Source: Alentia gelatinosa
Lineage: Eukaryota; Annelida; Polychaeta; Phyllodocida; Polynoidae
Reading direction: 5' to 3'
Length of the DNA stretch: 64,000 nt
Assembly: GCA_950022655.1 (NCBI GenBank)
Contig: OX465589.1
Coordinates: 31,845,970-31,909,969 of the forward strand
Part shown: positions 47,352-62,442 of the stretch, piece by piece
Position numbering within the stretch: the first letter of the stretch is position 1
Layout of the letters: the number at the start of each line of letters is the position of its first letter
Position numbers and translations under genes: made by a program
The notes under the pieces: model-generated
Told to the model about the DNA's origin: nothing
The model's input: the letters and a program-made list of their open reading frames with translations, nothing else
Databases searched by the model: none

Positions 47352-49149
47352 GGCCTACTTAATTGGTCGCTAGTTTATGCAGCGACCTTGATATTGACTG
47401 CACTTGTTACTGATAGATTGGCCATCAACCCCTGTCTGTGCTGAGCTCCTCACTCTCAGTCGGATAGATTGACGTGCCATACCGTACGCAGAATTTAACT
47501 CACTGTCGCCCAAATTATCATAGCCCAAGACATCTAAGGATGATACGTACCAAATGCGGATATTCACTTCCAGTTAGAATTCAGCCATGAGACTTTAACA
47601 CCAGTTAGGGACACATATAACCTACGATCACCTAAAATATGAAGAAAATCGGCCAATTAGATCTAACGATATTCGTGTTTGAATCTGGTTGTATCAAATG
47701 CTGCTCTGGTGGCCAGTGTAGGCCTACTTAATTGGTCGCTAGTTTATGCAGCGACCTTGATATTGACTGCACTTGTTACTGATAGATTGGCCATCAACCC
47801 CTGTCTGTGCTGAGCTCCTCACTCTCAGTCGGATAGATTGACGTGCCGTACCGTACGCAGAATTTAACTCACTGTCGCCCAAATTATCATAGCCCAAGAC
47901 ATCTAAGGATGATACGTACCAAATGCGGATATTCACTTCCAGTTAGAATTCAGCCATGAGACTTTAACACCAGTTAGGGACACATATAACCTACGATCAC
48001 CTAAAATATGAAGAAAATCGGCCAATTAGATCTAACGATATTCGTGTTTGAATCTGGTTGTATCAAATGCTGCTCTGGTGGCCAGTGTAGGCCTACTTAA
48101 TTGGTCGCTAGTTTATGCAGCGACCTTGATATTGACTGCACTTGTTACTGATAGATTGGCCATCAACCCCTGTCTGTGCTGAGCTCCTCACTCTCAGTCG
48201 AATAGATTGATGGGCCTTACCTTACGCAGAATTTAACTGACTGTCGTCCAAATTATCATAGCCCAAGACATCTGAGGATGATGCGTACCAAATGCGGAAA
48301 TTCACTTCCCGTTGGAATATGGCCATGAAACTTTAACACCAGTTAGGGACACATATAACCTACGATCACCTAAAATATGAAGAAAATCGGCCGCTTGGAT
48401 CTAACGACATTCACGTTTGAATATGGTTGTATCAAATGCTGCTATGGTGGCCAGTGTACTGACGCTGGGTGACTATGATAAGAACTAACGTTTTAATTGA
48501 CAGGTCCTGCCACCTGGTGTATTATGTGAAACCAGGTTCCTCACTACATTCATAACGCCCTTAACATGCCCTCTTCCTGTCAGACTCAGTGGTCTAGAGG
48601 TAGTGTCAGCAAGGGAAACCTATGGTTGAGAGTTCAATCCCCTTCCATGCAGAGCGGTTTTTTTTTCAAGAGTCATGGGTGAGACAGTTAGGCTGGGTGA
48701 GACAGACTCAGGCAGAGTGAGACAGACTCAGGCAGGGTGAGACAGACTCGGGAAGGGTGAGTTGAGACAGACTCAGGCAGGGTGAGACAGACTCTGGCAG
48801 GATGATGAGAGACAGACTCAGGCAGGGTATAAAAGACACGGGCAGGGCGAGATAGGCTTGGGCAGGGTGATGAGAAACAGACTTGGACAATGTGAGACAG
48901 ACATGGGCAGGATAATGTGAGACAAACTGGGGCAGGGTGAGACAGAGTCAGGCGGGGTGAGACAGACTCAGGAAGGGTAAGTTGAGACAGACGGGGACAG
49001 GGTGAGAAAGACATGGGCAGGATAATGAGAGACAGACTGGGGCAGGGTTAGACAGAGTCAGGCAAGGTGAGACAGACTCGGGAAGGGTGAGACAATCTCG
49101 GGCAGGGTGATGAGAGACAGACTCAGGGAGGGTATGACAGACTCGGGCA
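47352..49149. repeat. Satellite unit 26 (1798 bp, three 369-bp repeats)
   Basis: Has alpha (47352), a second alpha (47721) and beta (48090), so one repeat is gained. The minisatellite has lost about 330 bp at caggaagggtaagttgag (about 48968). Confidence 0.92.
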
Positions 49150-50863
49150 GGCCTACTTAATTGGTCGCTAGTTTATGCAGCGACCTTGATATTGACTGCA
49201 CTTGTTACTGATAGATTGGCCATCAACCCCTGTCTGTGCTGAGCTCCTCACTCTCAGTCGGATAGATTGACGTGCCGTACCGTACGCAGAATTTAACTCA
49301 CTGTCGCCCAAATTATCATAGCCCAAGACATCTAAGGATGATACGTACCAAATGCGGATATTCACTTCCAGTTAGAATTCAGCCATGAGACTTTAACACC
49401 AGTTAGGGACACATATAACCTACGATCACCTAAAATATGAAGAAAATCGGCCAATTAGATCTAACGATATTCGTGTTTGAATCTGGTTGTATCAAATGCT
49501 GCTCTGGTGGCCAGTGTAGGCCTACTTAATTGGTCGCTAGTTTATGCAGCGACCTTGATATTGACTGCACTTGTTACTGATAGATTGGCCATCAACCCCT
49601 GTCTGTGCTGAGCTCCTCACTCTCAGTCGAATAGATTGATGGGCCTTACCTTACGCAGAATTTAACTGACTGTCGTCCAAATAATCATAGCCCAAGACAT
49701 CTGAGGATGATGCGTACCAAATGCGGAAATTCACTTCCCGTTGGAATATGGCCATGAAACTTTTACACCAGTTAGGGACACATATAACCTACGATCACCT
49801 AAAATATGAAGAAAATCGGCCGCTTGGATCTAACGACATTCACGTTTGAATATGGTTGTATCAAATGCTGCTCTGGTGGCCAGTGTACTGACGCTGGGTG
49901 ACTATGATAAGAACTAACGTTTTAATTGACAGGTCCTGCCACCTGGTGTATTATGTGAAACCAGGTTCCTCACTACATTCATAACGCCCTTAACATGCCC
50001 TCTTCCTGTCAGACTCAGTGGTCTAGAGGTAGTGTCAGCAAGGGAAACCTATGGTTGAGAGTTCAATCCCCTTCCATGCAGAGCGGTTTTTTTTTCAAGA
50101 GTCATGGGTGAGACAGTTAGGCTGGGTGAGACAGACTCAGGCGGAGTGAGACAGACTCAGGCAGGGTGAGACAGACTCAGGCAGGGTGAGACAGACTCTG
50201 GCAGGATGATGAGAGACAGACTCAGGCAGGGTATAAAAGACACGGGCAGGGCGAGATAGGCTTGGGCAGGGTGATGAGAAACAGACTTGGACAATGTGAG
50301 ACAGACATGGGCAGGATAATGTGAGACAAACTGGGGCAGGGTGAGACAGAGTCAGGCAGGGTGAGACAGACTCAGGAAGGGTGAGGTGAGACAGAGTCAG
50401 GCAGGGTGATGAGAGACAGACTCAGGCAGGGTATGACAGACTTGGGTAGAGCGACATAGACTTGAGCAGAGTGATGAGAGACAGACTGGGGCAGGGTGAG
50501 ACAGACTCACACAGGATGAGACAGACTCAGACAGGGTGAGACAGACTCGGGCAGGGTTTGGTAATACAGACTCAGGCAGGGTGAAACAGACTCGGTCAGG
50601 GTGAAGGGAGACAGACAGAGGGAGGGTATAACAGACATGGGCAGTTTCAGGTTAGACAGACTAGGGTAGGTCGAGACAGACTGGGGCCGGGTAAGTTGAG
50701 ACAGACTGGGACAGGGTGAGAAAGACATGGGCAGGATAATGAGAGACAGACTGGGGCAGGGTTAGACAGAGTCAGGCAGGGTGAGACAGACTCGGGAAGG
50801 GTGAGACAATCTCGGGCAGGGTGATGAGAGACAGACTCAGGGAGGGTATGACAGACTCGGGCA
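49150..50863. repeat. Satellite unit 27 (1714 bp)
   Basis: Standard order. About 25 bp is missing near the start of the minisatellite (about 50170). Its beta repeat has ccaaataatcatag, shared with unit 32. Confidence 0.93.
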
Positions 50864-52602
50864 GGCCTACTTAATTGGTCGCTAGTTTATGCAGCGACCT
50901 TGATATTGACTGCACTTGTTACTGATAGATTGGCCATCAACCCCTGTCTGTGCTGAGCTCCTCACTCTCAGTCGGATAGATTGACGTGCCGTACCGTACG
51001 CAGAATTTAACTCACTGTCGCCCAAATTATCATAGCCCAAGACATCTAAGGATGATACGTACCAAATGCGGATATTCACTTCCAGTTAGAATTCAGCCAT
51101 GAGACTTTAACACCAGTTAGGGACACATATAACCTACGATCACCTAAAATATGAAGAAAATCGGCCAATTAGATCTAACGATATTCGTGTTTGAATCTGG
51201 TTGTATCAAATGCTGCTCTGGTGGCCAGTGTAGGCCTACTTAATTGGTCGCTAGTTTATGCAGCGACCTTGATATTGACTGCACTTGTTACTGATAGATT
51301 GGCCATCAACCCCTGTCTGTGCTGAGCTCCTCACTCTCAGTCGAATAGATTGATGGGCCTTACCTTACGCAGAATTTAACTGACTGTCGTCCAAATTATC
51401 ATAGCCCAAGACATCTGAGGATGATGCGTACCAAATGCGGAAATTCACTTCCCGTTGGAATATGGCCATGAAACTTTAACACCAGTTAGGGACACATATA
51501 ACCTACGATCACCTAAAATATGAAGAAAATCGGCCGCTTGGATCTAACGACATTCACGTTTGAATATGGTTGTATCAAATGCTGCTCTGGTGGCCAGTGT
51601 ACTGACGCTGGGTGACTATGATAAGAACTAACGTTTTAATTGACAGGTCCTGCCACCTGGTGTATTATGTGAAACCAGGTTCCTCACTACATTCATAACG
51701 CCCTTAACATGCCCTCTTCCTGTCAGACTCAGTGGTCTAGAGGTAGTGTCAGCAAGGGAAACCTATGGTTGAGAGTTCAATTCCCTTCCATGCAGAGCGG
51801 TTTTTTTTTCAAGAGTCATGGGTGAGACAGTTAGGCTGGGTGAGACAGACTCAGGCAGAGTGAGACAGACTCAGGCAGGGTGAGACAGACTCGGGAAGGG
51901 TGAGTTGAGACAGACTCAGGCAGGGTGAGACAGACTCTGGCAGGATGATGAGAGACAGACTCAGGCAGGGTATAAAAGACACGGGCAGGGCGAGATAGGC
52001 TTGGGCAGGGTGATGAGAAACAGACTTGGACAATGTGAGACAGACATGGGCAGGATAATGTGAGACAAACTGGGGCAGGGTGAGACAGAGTCAGGCAGGG
52101 TGAGACAGACTCAGGAAGGGTGAGGTGAGACAGAGTCAGGCAGGGTGATGAGAGACAGACTCAGGCAGGGTATGACAGACTTGGGTAGAGCGACATAGAC
52201 TTGAGCAGAGTGATGAGAGACAGACTGGGGCAGGGTGAGACAGACTCACACAGGATGAGACAGACTCAGACAGGGTGAGACAGACTCGGGCAGGGTTAAG
52301 TAATACAGACTCAGGCAGGGTGAAACAGACTCGGTCAGGGTGAAGGGAGACAGACAGAGGGAGGGTATAACAGACATGGGCAGTTTCAGGTTAGACAGAC
52401 TAGGGTAGGTCGAGACAGACTGGGGCAGGGTAAGTTGAGACAGACTGGGACAGGGTGAGAAAGACATGGGCAGGATAATGAGAGACAGACTGGGGCAGGG
52501 TTAGACAGAGTCAGGCAGGGTGAGACAGACTCGGGAAGGGTGAGACAATCTCGGGCAGGGTGATGAGAGACAGACTCAGGGAGGGTATGACAGACTCGGG
52601 CA
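50864..52602. repeat. Satellite unit 28 (1739 bp)
   Basis: Standard unit with the gttaagtaatac minisatellite variant found around the insertion site. Confidence 0.94.
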
Positions 52603-54141
52603 GGCCTACTTAATTGGTCGCTAGTTTATGCAGCGACCTTGATATTGACTGCACTTGTTACTGATAGATTGGCCATCAACCCCTGTCTGTGCTGAGCTCC
52701 TCACTCTCAGTCGGATAGATTGACGTGCCGTACCGTACGCAGAATTTAACTCACTGTCGCCCAAATTATCATAGCCCAAGACATCTAAGGATGATACGTA
52801 CCAAATGCGGATATTCACTTCCAGTTAGAATTCAGCCATGAGACTTTAACACCAGTTAGGGACACATATAACCTACGATCACCTAAAATATGAAGAAAAT
52901 CGGCCAATTAGATCTAACGATATTCGTGTTTGAATCTGGTTGTATCAAATGCTGCTCTGGTGGCCAGTGTAGGCCTACTTAATTGGTCGCTAGTTTATGC
53001 AGCGACCTTGATATTGACTGCACTTGTTACTGATAGATTGGCCATCAACCCCTGTCTGTGCTGAGCTCCTCACTCTCAGTCGAATAGATTGATGGGCCTT
53101 ACCTTACGCAGAATTTAACTGACTGTCGTCCAAATTATCATAGCCCAAGACATCTGAGGATGATGCGTACCAAATGCGGAAATTCACTTCCCGTTGGAAT
53201 ATGGCCATGAAACTTTAACACCAGTTAGGGACACATATAACCTACGATCACCTAAAATATGAAGAAAATCGGCCGCTTGGATCTAACGACATTCACGTTT
53301 GAATATGGTTGTATCAAATGCTGCTCTGGTGGCCAGTGTACTGACGCTGGGTGACTATGATAAGAACTAACGTTTTAATTGACAGGTCCTGCCACCTGGT
53401 GTATTATGTGAAACCAGGTTCCTCACTACATTCATAACGCCCTTAACATGCCCTCTTCCTGTCAGACTCAGTGGTCTAGAGGTAGTGTCAGCAAGGGAAA
53501 CCTATGGTTGAGAGTTCAATCCCCTTCCATGCAGAGCAGGTTTTTTTTCAAGAGTCATGGGTGAGACAGTTAGGCTGGGTGAGACAGACTCAGGCAGAGT
53601 GAGACAGACTCAGGCAGGGTGAGACAGACTCAGGAAGGGTGAGGTGAGACAGAGTCAGGCAGGGTGAGACAGACTTGGGCAGGGTGATGAGAGACAGACT
53701 CAGGCAGGGTATGACAGACTTGGGTAGAGCGACATAGACTTGAGCAGAGTGATGAGAGACAGACTGGGGCAGGGTGAGACAGACTCACACAGGATGAGAC
53801 AGACTCAGACAGGGTGAGACAGACTCGGGCAGGGTTAGGTAATACAGACTCAGGCAGGGTGAAGCAGACTCGGTCAGGGTGAAGGGAGACAGACAGAGGG
53901 AGGGTATAACAGACATGGGCAGTTTCAGGTTAGACAGACTAGGGTAGGTCGAGACAGACTGGGGCAGGGTAAGTTGAGACAGACTGGGACAGGGTGAGAA
54001 AGACATGGGCAGGATAATGAGAGACAGACTGGGGCAGGGTTAGACAGAGTCAGGCAGGGTGAGACAGACTCGGGAAGGGTGAGACAATCTCGGGCAGGGT
54101 GATGAGAGACAGACTCAGGGAGGGTATGACAGACTCGGGCA
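52603..54141. repeat. Satellite unit 29 (1539 bp, contracted minisatellite)
   Basis: About 220 bp of minisatellite is missing after 53628 (cagggtgagacagactcaggaagg). The tRNA-like module is followed by gcaggtttttttt in place of gcgggtttttttt. Confidence 0.93.
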
Positions 54142-55902
54142 GGCCTACTTAATTGGTCGCTAGTTTATGCAGCGACCTTGATATTGACTGCACTTGTTAC
54201 TGATAGATTGGCCATCAACCCCTGTCTGTGCTGAGCTCCTCACTCTCAGTCGGATAGATTGACGTGCCGTACCGTACGCAGAATTTAACTCACTGTCGCC
54301 CAAATTATCATAGCCCAAGACATCTAAGGATGATACGTACCAAATGGGGATATTCACTTCCAGTTAGAATTCAGCCATGAGACTTTAACACCAGTTAGGG
54401 ACACATATAACCTACGATCACCTAAAATATGAAGAAAATCGGCCAATTAGATCTAACGATATTCGTGTTTGAATCTGGTTGTATCAAATGCTGCTCTGGT
54501 GGCCAGTGTAGGCCTACTTAATTGGTCGCTAGTTTATGCAGCGACCTTGATATTGACTGCACTTGTTACTGATAGATTGGCCATCAACCCCTGTCTGTGC
54601 TGAGCTCCTCACTCTCAGTCGAATAGATTGATGGGCCTTACCTTACGCAGAATTTAACTGACTGTCGTCCAAATTATCATAGCCCAAGACATCTGAGGAT
54701 GATGCGTACCAAATGCGGTATATTCACTTCCCGTTGGAATATGGCCATGAAACTTTAACACCAGTTAGGGACACATATAACCTACGATCACCTAAAATAT
54801 GAAGAAAATCGGCCGCTTGGATCTAACGACATTCACGTTTGAATATGGTTGTATCAAATGCTGCTCTGGTGGCCAGTGTACTGACGCTGGGTGACTATGA
54901 TAAGAACTAACGTTTTAATTGACAGGTCCTGCCACCTGGTGTATTATGTGAAACCAGGTTCCTCACTACATTCATAACGCCCTTAACATGCCCTCTTCCT
55001 GTCAGACTCAGTGGTCTAGAGGTAGTGTCAGCAAGGGAAACCTATGGTTGAGAGTTCAATTCCCTTCCATGCAGAGCGGTTTTTTTTTTCAAGAGTCATG
55101 GGTGAGACAGTTAGGCTGGGTGAGACAGACTCAGGCAGAGTGAGACAGACTCAGGCAGGGTGAGACAGACTCGGGAAGGGTGAGTTGAGACAGACTCAGG
55201 CAGGGTGAGACAGACTCTGGCAGGATGATGAGAGACAGACTCAGGCAGGGTATAAAAGACACGGGCAGGGCGAGATAGGCTTGGGCAGGGTGATGAGAAA
55301 CAGACTTGGACAATGTGAGACAGACATGGGCAGGATAATGTGAGACAAACTGGGGCAGGGTGAGACAGAGTCAGGCAGGGTGAGACAGACTCAGGAAGGG
55401 TGAGGTGAGACAGAGTCAGGCAGGGTGAGACAGACTTGGGCAGGGTGATGAGAGACAGACTCAGGCAGGGTATGACAAACTTGGGTAGAGCGACATAGAC
55501 TTGAGCAGAGTGATGAGAGACAGACTGGGGCAGGGTGAGACAGACTCACACAGGATGAGACAGACTCAGACAGGGTGAGACAGACTCGGGCAGGGTTAGG
55601 TAATACAGACTCAGGCAGGGTGAAACAGACTCGGTCAGGGTGAAGGGAGACAGACAGAGGGAGGGTATAACAGACATGGGCAGTTTCAGCTTAGACAGAC
55701 TAGGGTAGGTCGAGACAGACTGGGGCAGGGTAAGTTGAGACAGACGGGGACAGGGTGAGAAAGACATGGGCAGGATAATGAGAGACAGACTGGGGCAGGG
55801 TTAGACAGAGTCAGGCAGGGTGAGACAGACTCGGGAAGGGTGAGACAATCTCGGGCAGGGTGATGAGAGACAGACTCAGGGAGGGTATGACAGACTCGGG
55901 CA
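54142..55902. repeat. Satellite unit 30 (1761 bp)
   Basis: Standard order. A small insertion makes gcggtatattcac in beta, and the T run is ten long. Minisatellite is of the tttcagcttagac type. Confidence 0.94.
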
Positions 55903-57974
55903 GGCCTACTTAATTGGTCGCTAGTTTATGCAGCGACCTTGATATTGACTGCACTTGTTACTGATAGATTGGCCATCAACCCCTGTCTGTGCTGAGCTCC
56001 TCACTCTCAGTCGGATAGATTGACGTGCCGTACCGTACGCAGAATTTAACTCACTGTCGCCCAAATTATCATAGCCCAAGACATCTAAGGATGATACGTA
56101 CCAAATGCGGATATTCACTTCCAGTTAGAATTCAGCCATGAGACTTTAACACCAGTTAGGGACACATATAACCTACGATCACCTAAAATATGAAGAAAAT
56201 CGGCCAATTAGATCTAACGATATTCGTGTTTGAATCTGGTTGTATCAAATGCTGCTCTGGTGGCCAGTGTAGGCCTACTTAATTGGTCGCTAGTTTATGC
56301 AGCGACCTTGATATTGACTGCACTTGTTACTGATAGATTGGCCATCAACCCCTGTCTGTGCTGAGCTCCTCACTCTCAGTCGGATAGATTGACGTGCCGT
56401 ACCGTACGCAGAATTTAACTCACTGTCGCCCAAATTATCATAGCCCAAGACATCTAAGGATGATACGTACCAAATGCGGATATTCACTTCCAGTTAGAAT
56501 TCAGCCATGAGACTTTAACACCAGTTAGGGACACATATAACCTACGATCACCTAAAATATGAAGAAAATCGGCCAATTAGATCAAACGATATTCGTGTTT
56601 GAATCTGGTATGCAGCGACCTTGATATTGACTGCACTTGTTACTGATAGATTGGCCATCAACCCCTGTCTGTGCTGAGCTCCTCACTCTCAGTCGAATAG
56701 ATTGATGGGCCTTACCTTACGCAGAATTTAACTGACTGTCGTCCAAATTATCATAGCCCAAGACATCTGAGGATGATGCGTACCAAATGCGGAAATTCAC
56801 TTCCCGTTGGAATATGGCCATGAAACTTTTACACCCGTTAGGGACACATATAACCTACGATCACCTAAAATATGAAGAAAATCGGCCGCTTGGATCTAAC
56901 GACATTCACGTTTGAATATGGTTGTATCAAATGCTGCTCTGGTGGCCAGTGTACTGACGCTGGGTGACTATGATAAGAACTAACGTTTTAATTGACAGGT
57001 CCTGCCACCTGGTGTATTATGTGAAACCAGGTTCCTCACTACATTCATAACGCCCTTAACATGCCCTCTTCCTGTCAGACTCAGTGGTCTAGAGGTAGTG
57101 TCAGCAAGGGAAACCTATGGTTGAGAGTTCAATCCCCTTCCATGCAGAGCGGGTTTTTTTTCAAGAGTCATGGGTGAGACAGTTAGGCTGGGTGAGACAG
57201 ACTCAGGCAGAGTGAGACAGACTCAGGCAGGGTGAGACAGACTCGGGAAGGGTGAGTTGAGACAGACTCAGGCAGGGTGAGACAGACTCTGGCAGGATGA
57301 TGAGAGACAGACTCAGGCAGGGTATAAAAGACACGGGCAGGGCGAGATAGGCTTGGGCAGGGTGATGAGAAACAGACTTGGACAATGTGAGACAGACATG
57401 GGCAGGATAATGTGAGACAAACTGGGGCAGGGTGAAACAGAGTCAGGCAGGGTGAGACAGACTCAGGAAGGGTGAGGTGAGACAGAGTCAGGCAGGGTGA
57501 GACAGACTTGGGCAGGGTGATGAGAGACAGACTCAGGCAGGGTATGACAAACTTGGGTAGAGCGACATAGACTTGAGCAGAGTGATGAGAGACAGACTGG
57601 GGCAGGGTGAGACAGACTCACACAGGATGAGACAGACTCAGACAGGGTGAGACAGACTCGGGCAGGGTTAGGTAATACAGACTCAGGCAGGGTGAAACAG
57701 ACTCGGTCAGGGTGAAGGGAGACAGACAGAGGGAGGGTATAACAGACATGGGCAGTTTCAGGTTAGACAGACTAGGGTAGGTCGAGACAGACTGGGGCAG
57801 GGTAAGTTGAGACAGACGGGGACAGGGTGAGAAAGACATGGGCAGGATAATGAGAGACAGACTGGGGCAGGGTTAGACAGAGTCAGGCAGGGTGAGACAG
57901 ACTCGGGAAGGGTGAGACAATCTCGGGCAGGGTGATGAGAGACAGACTCAGGGAGGGTATGACAGACTCGGGCA
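55903..57974. repeat. Satellite unit 31 (2072 bp, extra partial repeat)
   Basis: Two alpha repeats plus a truncated third repeat joined at gaatctggtatgcagcgacc (about 56609). The joint and the nearby gatcaaacgat change are identical to unit 22, so they share one origin. Confidence 0.92.
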
Positions 57975-59293
57975 GGCCTACTTAATTGGTCGCTAGTTTA
58001 TGCAGCGACCTTGATATTGACTGCACTTGTTACTGATAGATTGGCCATCAACCCCTGTCTGTGCTGAGCTCCTCACTCTCAGTCGGATAGATTGACGTGC
58101 CGTACCGTACGCAGAATTTAACTCACTGTCGCCCAAATTATCATAGCCCAAGACATCTAAGGATGATACGTACCAAATGCGGATATTCACTTCCAGTTAG
58201 AATTCAGCCATGAGACTTTAACACCAGTTAGGGACACATATAACCTACGATCACCTAAAATATGAAGAAAATCGGCCAATTAGATCTAACGATATTCGTG
58301 TTTGAATCTGGTTGTATCAAATGCTGCTCTGGTGGCCAGTGTAGGCCTACTTAATTGGTCGCTAGTTTATGCAGCGACCTTGATATTGACTGCACTTGTT
58401 ACTGATAGATTGGCCATCAACCCCTGTCTGTGCTGAGCTCCTCACTCTCAGTCGAATAGATTGACGGGCCTTACCTTACGCAGAATTTAACTGACTGTCG
58501 TCCAAATAATCATAGCCCAAGACATCTGAGGATGATGCGTACCAAATGCGGAAATTCACTTCCCGTTGGAATATGGCCATGAAACTTTAACACCAGTTAG
58601 GGACACATATAACCTACGATCACCTAAAATATGAAGAAAATCGGCCGCTTGGATCTAACGACATTCACGTTTGAATATGGTTGTATCAAATGCTGCTCTG
58701 GTGGCCAGTGTACTGACGCTGGGTGACTATGATAAGAACTAACGTTTTAATTGACAGGTCCTGCCACCTGGTGTATTATGTGAAACCAGGTTCCTCACTA
58801 CATTCATAACGCCCTTAACATGCCCTCTTCCTGTCAGACTCAGTGGTCTAGAGGTAGTGTCAGCAAGGGAAACCTATGGTTGAGAGTTCAATCCCCTTCC
58901 ATGCAGAGCGGTTTTTTTTTCAAGAGTCATGGGTGAGACAGTTAGGCTGGGTGAGACAGACTCAGGCAGAGTGAGACAGACTCAGGCAGGGTGAGACAGA
59001 CTCGGGAAGGGTGAGTTGAGACAGACTCAGGCAGGGTGAGACAGACTCTGGCAGGATGATGAGAGACAGACTCAGGCAGGGTATAAAAGACACGGGCAGG
59101 GCGAGATAGGCTTGGGCAGGGTGATGAGAAACAGACTTGGACAATGTGAGACAGACATGGGCAGGATAATGTGAGACAAACTGGGGCAGGGTGAGACAGA
59201 GTCAGGCAGGGTGAGACAGACTCGGGAAGGGTGAGACAATCTCGGGCAGGGTGATGAGAGATAGACTCAGGGAGGGTATGACAGACTCGGGCA
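57975..59293. repeat. Satellite unit 32 (1319 bp, contracted minisatellite)
   Basis: Alpha, beta and spacer are standard. The minisatellite has the same 440-bp loss and gagatagactcagg change as unit 22. Confidence 0.92.
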
Positions 59294-61052
59294 GGCCTAC
59301 TTAATTGGTCGCTAGTTTATGCAGCGACCTTGATATTGACTGCACTTGTTACTGATAGATTGGCCATCAACCCCTGTCTGTGCTGAGCTCCTCACTCTCA
59401 GTCGGATAGATTGACGTGCCGTACCGTACGCAGAATTTAACTCACTGTCGCCCAAATTATCATAGCCCAAGACATCTAAGGATGATACGTACCAAATGCG
59501 GATATTCACTTCCAGTTAGAATTCAGCCATGAGACTTTAACACCAGTTAGGGACACATATAACCTACGATCACCTAAAATATGAAGAAAATCGGCCAATT
59601 AGATCTAACGATATTCGTGTTTGAATCTGGTTGTATCAAATGCTGCTCTGGTGGCCAGTGTAGGCCTACTTAATTGGTCGCTAGTTTATGCAGCGACCTT
59701 GATATTGACTGCACTTGTTACTGATAGATTGGCCATCAACCCCTGTCTGTGCTGAGCTCCTCACTCTCAGTCGAATAGATTGATGGGCCTTACCTTACGC
59801 AGAATTTAACTGACTGTCGTCCAAATTATCATAGCCCAAGACATCTGAGGATGATGCGTACCAAATGCGGAAATTCACTTCCCGTTGGAATATGGCCATG
59901 AAACTTTAACACCAGTTAGGGACACATATAACCTACGATCACCTAAAATATGAAGAAAATCGGCCGCTTGGATCTAACGACATTCACGTTTGAATATGGT
60001 TGTATCAAATGCTGCTCTGGTGGCCAGTGTACTGACGCTGGGTGACTATGATAAGAACTAACGTTTTAATTGACAGGTCCTGCCACCTGGTGTATTATGT
60101 GAAACCAGGTTCCTCACTACATTCATAACGCCCTTAACATGCCCTCTTCCTGTCAGACTCAGTGGTCTAGAGGTAGTGTCAGCAAGGGAAACCTATGGTT
60201 GAGAGTTCAATTCCCTTCCATGCAGAGCGGTTTTTTTTTCAAGAGTCATGGGTGAGACAGTTAGGCTGGGTGAGACAGACTCAGGCAGAGTGAGACAGAC
60301 TCAGGCAGGGTGAGACAGACTCGGGAAGGGTGAGTTGAGACAGACTCAGGCAGGGTGAGACAGACTCTGGCAGGATGATGAGAGACAGACTCAGGCAGGG
60401 TATAAAAGACACGGGCAGGGCGAGATAGGCTTGGGCAGGGTGATGAGAAACAGACTTGGACAATGTGAGACAGACATGGGCAGGATAATGTGAGACAAAC
60501 TGGGGCAGGGTGAGACAGAGTCAGGCAGGGTGAGACAGACTCAGGAAGGGTGAGGTGAGACAGAGTCAGGCAGGGTGAGACAGACTTGGGCAGGGTGATG
60601 AGAGACAGACTCAGGCAGGGTATGACAGACTTGGGTAGAGCGACATAGACTTGAGCAGAGTGATGAGAGACAGACTGGGGCAGGGTGAGACAGACTCACA
60701 CAGGATGAGACAGACTCAGACAGGGTGAGACAGACTCGGGCAGGGTTAGGTAATACAGACTCAGGCAGGGTGAAACAGACTCGGTCAGGGTGAAGGGAGA
60801 CAGACAGAGGGAGGGTATAACAGACATGGGCAGTTTCAGGTTAGACAGACTAGGGTAGGTCGAGACAGACTGGGGCAGGGTAAGTTGAGACAGACTGGGA
60901 CAGGGTGAGAAAGACATGGGCAGGATAATGAGAGACAGACTGGGGCAGGGTTAGACAGAGTCAGGCAGGGTGAGACAGACTCGGGAAGGGTGAGACAATC
61001 TCGGGCAGGGTGATGAGAGACAGACTCAGGGAGGGTATGACAGACTCGGGCA
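59294..61052. repeat. Satellite unit 33 (1759 bp)
   Basis: Standard unit, counterpart of unit 23. Confidence 0.94.
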
Positions 61053-62442
61053 GGCCTACTTAATTGGTCGCTAGTTTATGCAGCGACCTTGATATTGACT
61101 GCACTTGTTACTGATAGATTGGCCATCAACCCCTGTCTGTGCTGAGCTCCTCACTCTCAGTCGGATAGATTGACGTGCCGTACCGTACGCAGAATTTAAC
61201 TCACTGTCGCCCAAATTATCATAGCCCAAGACATCTAAGGATGATACGTACCAAATGCGGAAATTCACTTCCCGTTGGAATATGGCCATGAAACTTTAAC
61301 ACCAGTTAGGGACACATATAACCTACGATCACCTAAAATATGAAGAAAATCGGCCGCTTGGATCTAACGACATTCACGTTTGAATATGGTTGTATCAAAT
61401 GCTGCTCTGGTGGCCAGTGTACTGACGCTGGGTGACTATGAAAAGAACTTACGTTTTAATTGACAGGTCCTGCCACCTGGTGTATTATGTGAAACCAGGT
61501 TCCTCACTACATTCATAACGCCCTTAACATGCCCTCTTCCTGTCAGACTCAGTGGTCTAGAGGTAGTGTCAGCAAGGGAAACCTATGGTTGAGAGTTCAA
61601 TCCCCTTCCATGCAGAGCGGTTTTTTTTTCAAGAGTCATGGGTGAGACAGTTAGGCTGGGTGAGACAGACTCAGGCAGAGTGAGACAGACTCAGGCAGGG
61701 TGAGACAGACTCGGGAAGGGTGAGTTGAGACAGACTCAGGCAGGGTGAGACAGACTCTGGCAGGATGATGAGAGACAGACTCAGGCAGGGTATAAAAGAC
61801 ACGGGCAGGGCGAGATAGGCTTGGGCAGGGTGATGAGAAACAGACTTGGACAATGTGAGACAGACATGGGCAGGATAATGTGAGACAAACTGGGGCAGGG
61901 TGAGACAGAGTCAGGCAGGGTGAGACAGACTCAGGAAGGGTGAGGTGAGACAGAGTCAGGCAGGGTGAGACAGACTTGGGCAGGGTGATGAGAGACAGAC
62001 TCAGGCAGGGTATGACAGACTTGGGTAGAGCGACATAGACTTGAGCAGAGTGATGAGAGACAGACTGGGGCAGGGTGAGACAGACTCACACAGGATGAGA
62101 CAGACTCAGACAGGGTGAGACAGACTCGGGCAGGGTTAGGTAATACAGACTCAGGCAGGGTGAAACAGACTCAGTCAGGGTGAAGGGAGACAGACAGAGG
62201 GAGGGTATAACAGACATGGGCAGTTTCAGGTTAGACAGACTAGGGTAGGTCGAGACAGACTGGGGCAGGGTAAGTTGAGACAGACTGGGACAGGGTGAGA
62301 AAGACATGGGCAGGATAATGAGAGACAGACTGGGGCAGGGGTAGACAGAGTCAGGCAGGGTGAGACAGACTCGGGAAGGGTGAGACAATCTCGGGCAGGG
62401 TGATGAGAGACAGACTCAGGGAGGGTATGACAGACTCGGGCA
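61053..62442. repeat. Satellite unit 34 (1390 bp, single hybrid repeat)
   Basis: Only one 369-bp repeat: it starts as alpha and continues as beta from accaaatgcggaaattcac (about 61250), an unequal exchange between the two. The spacer has private changes atgaaaagaacttacg. The minisatellite shares rare changes with unit 24. Confidence 0.93.
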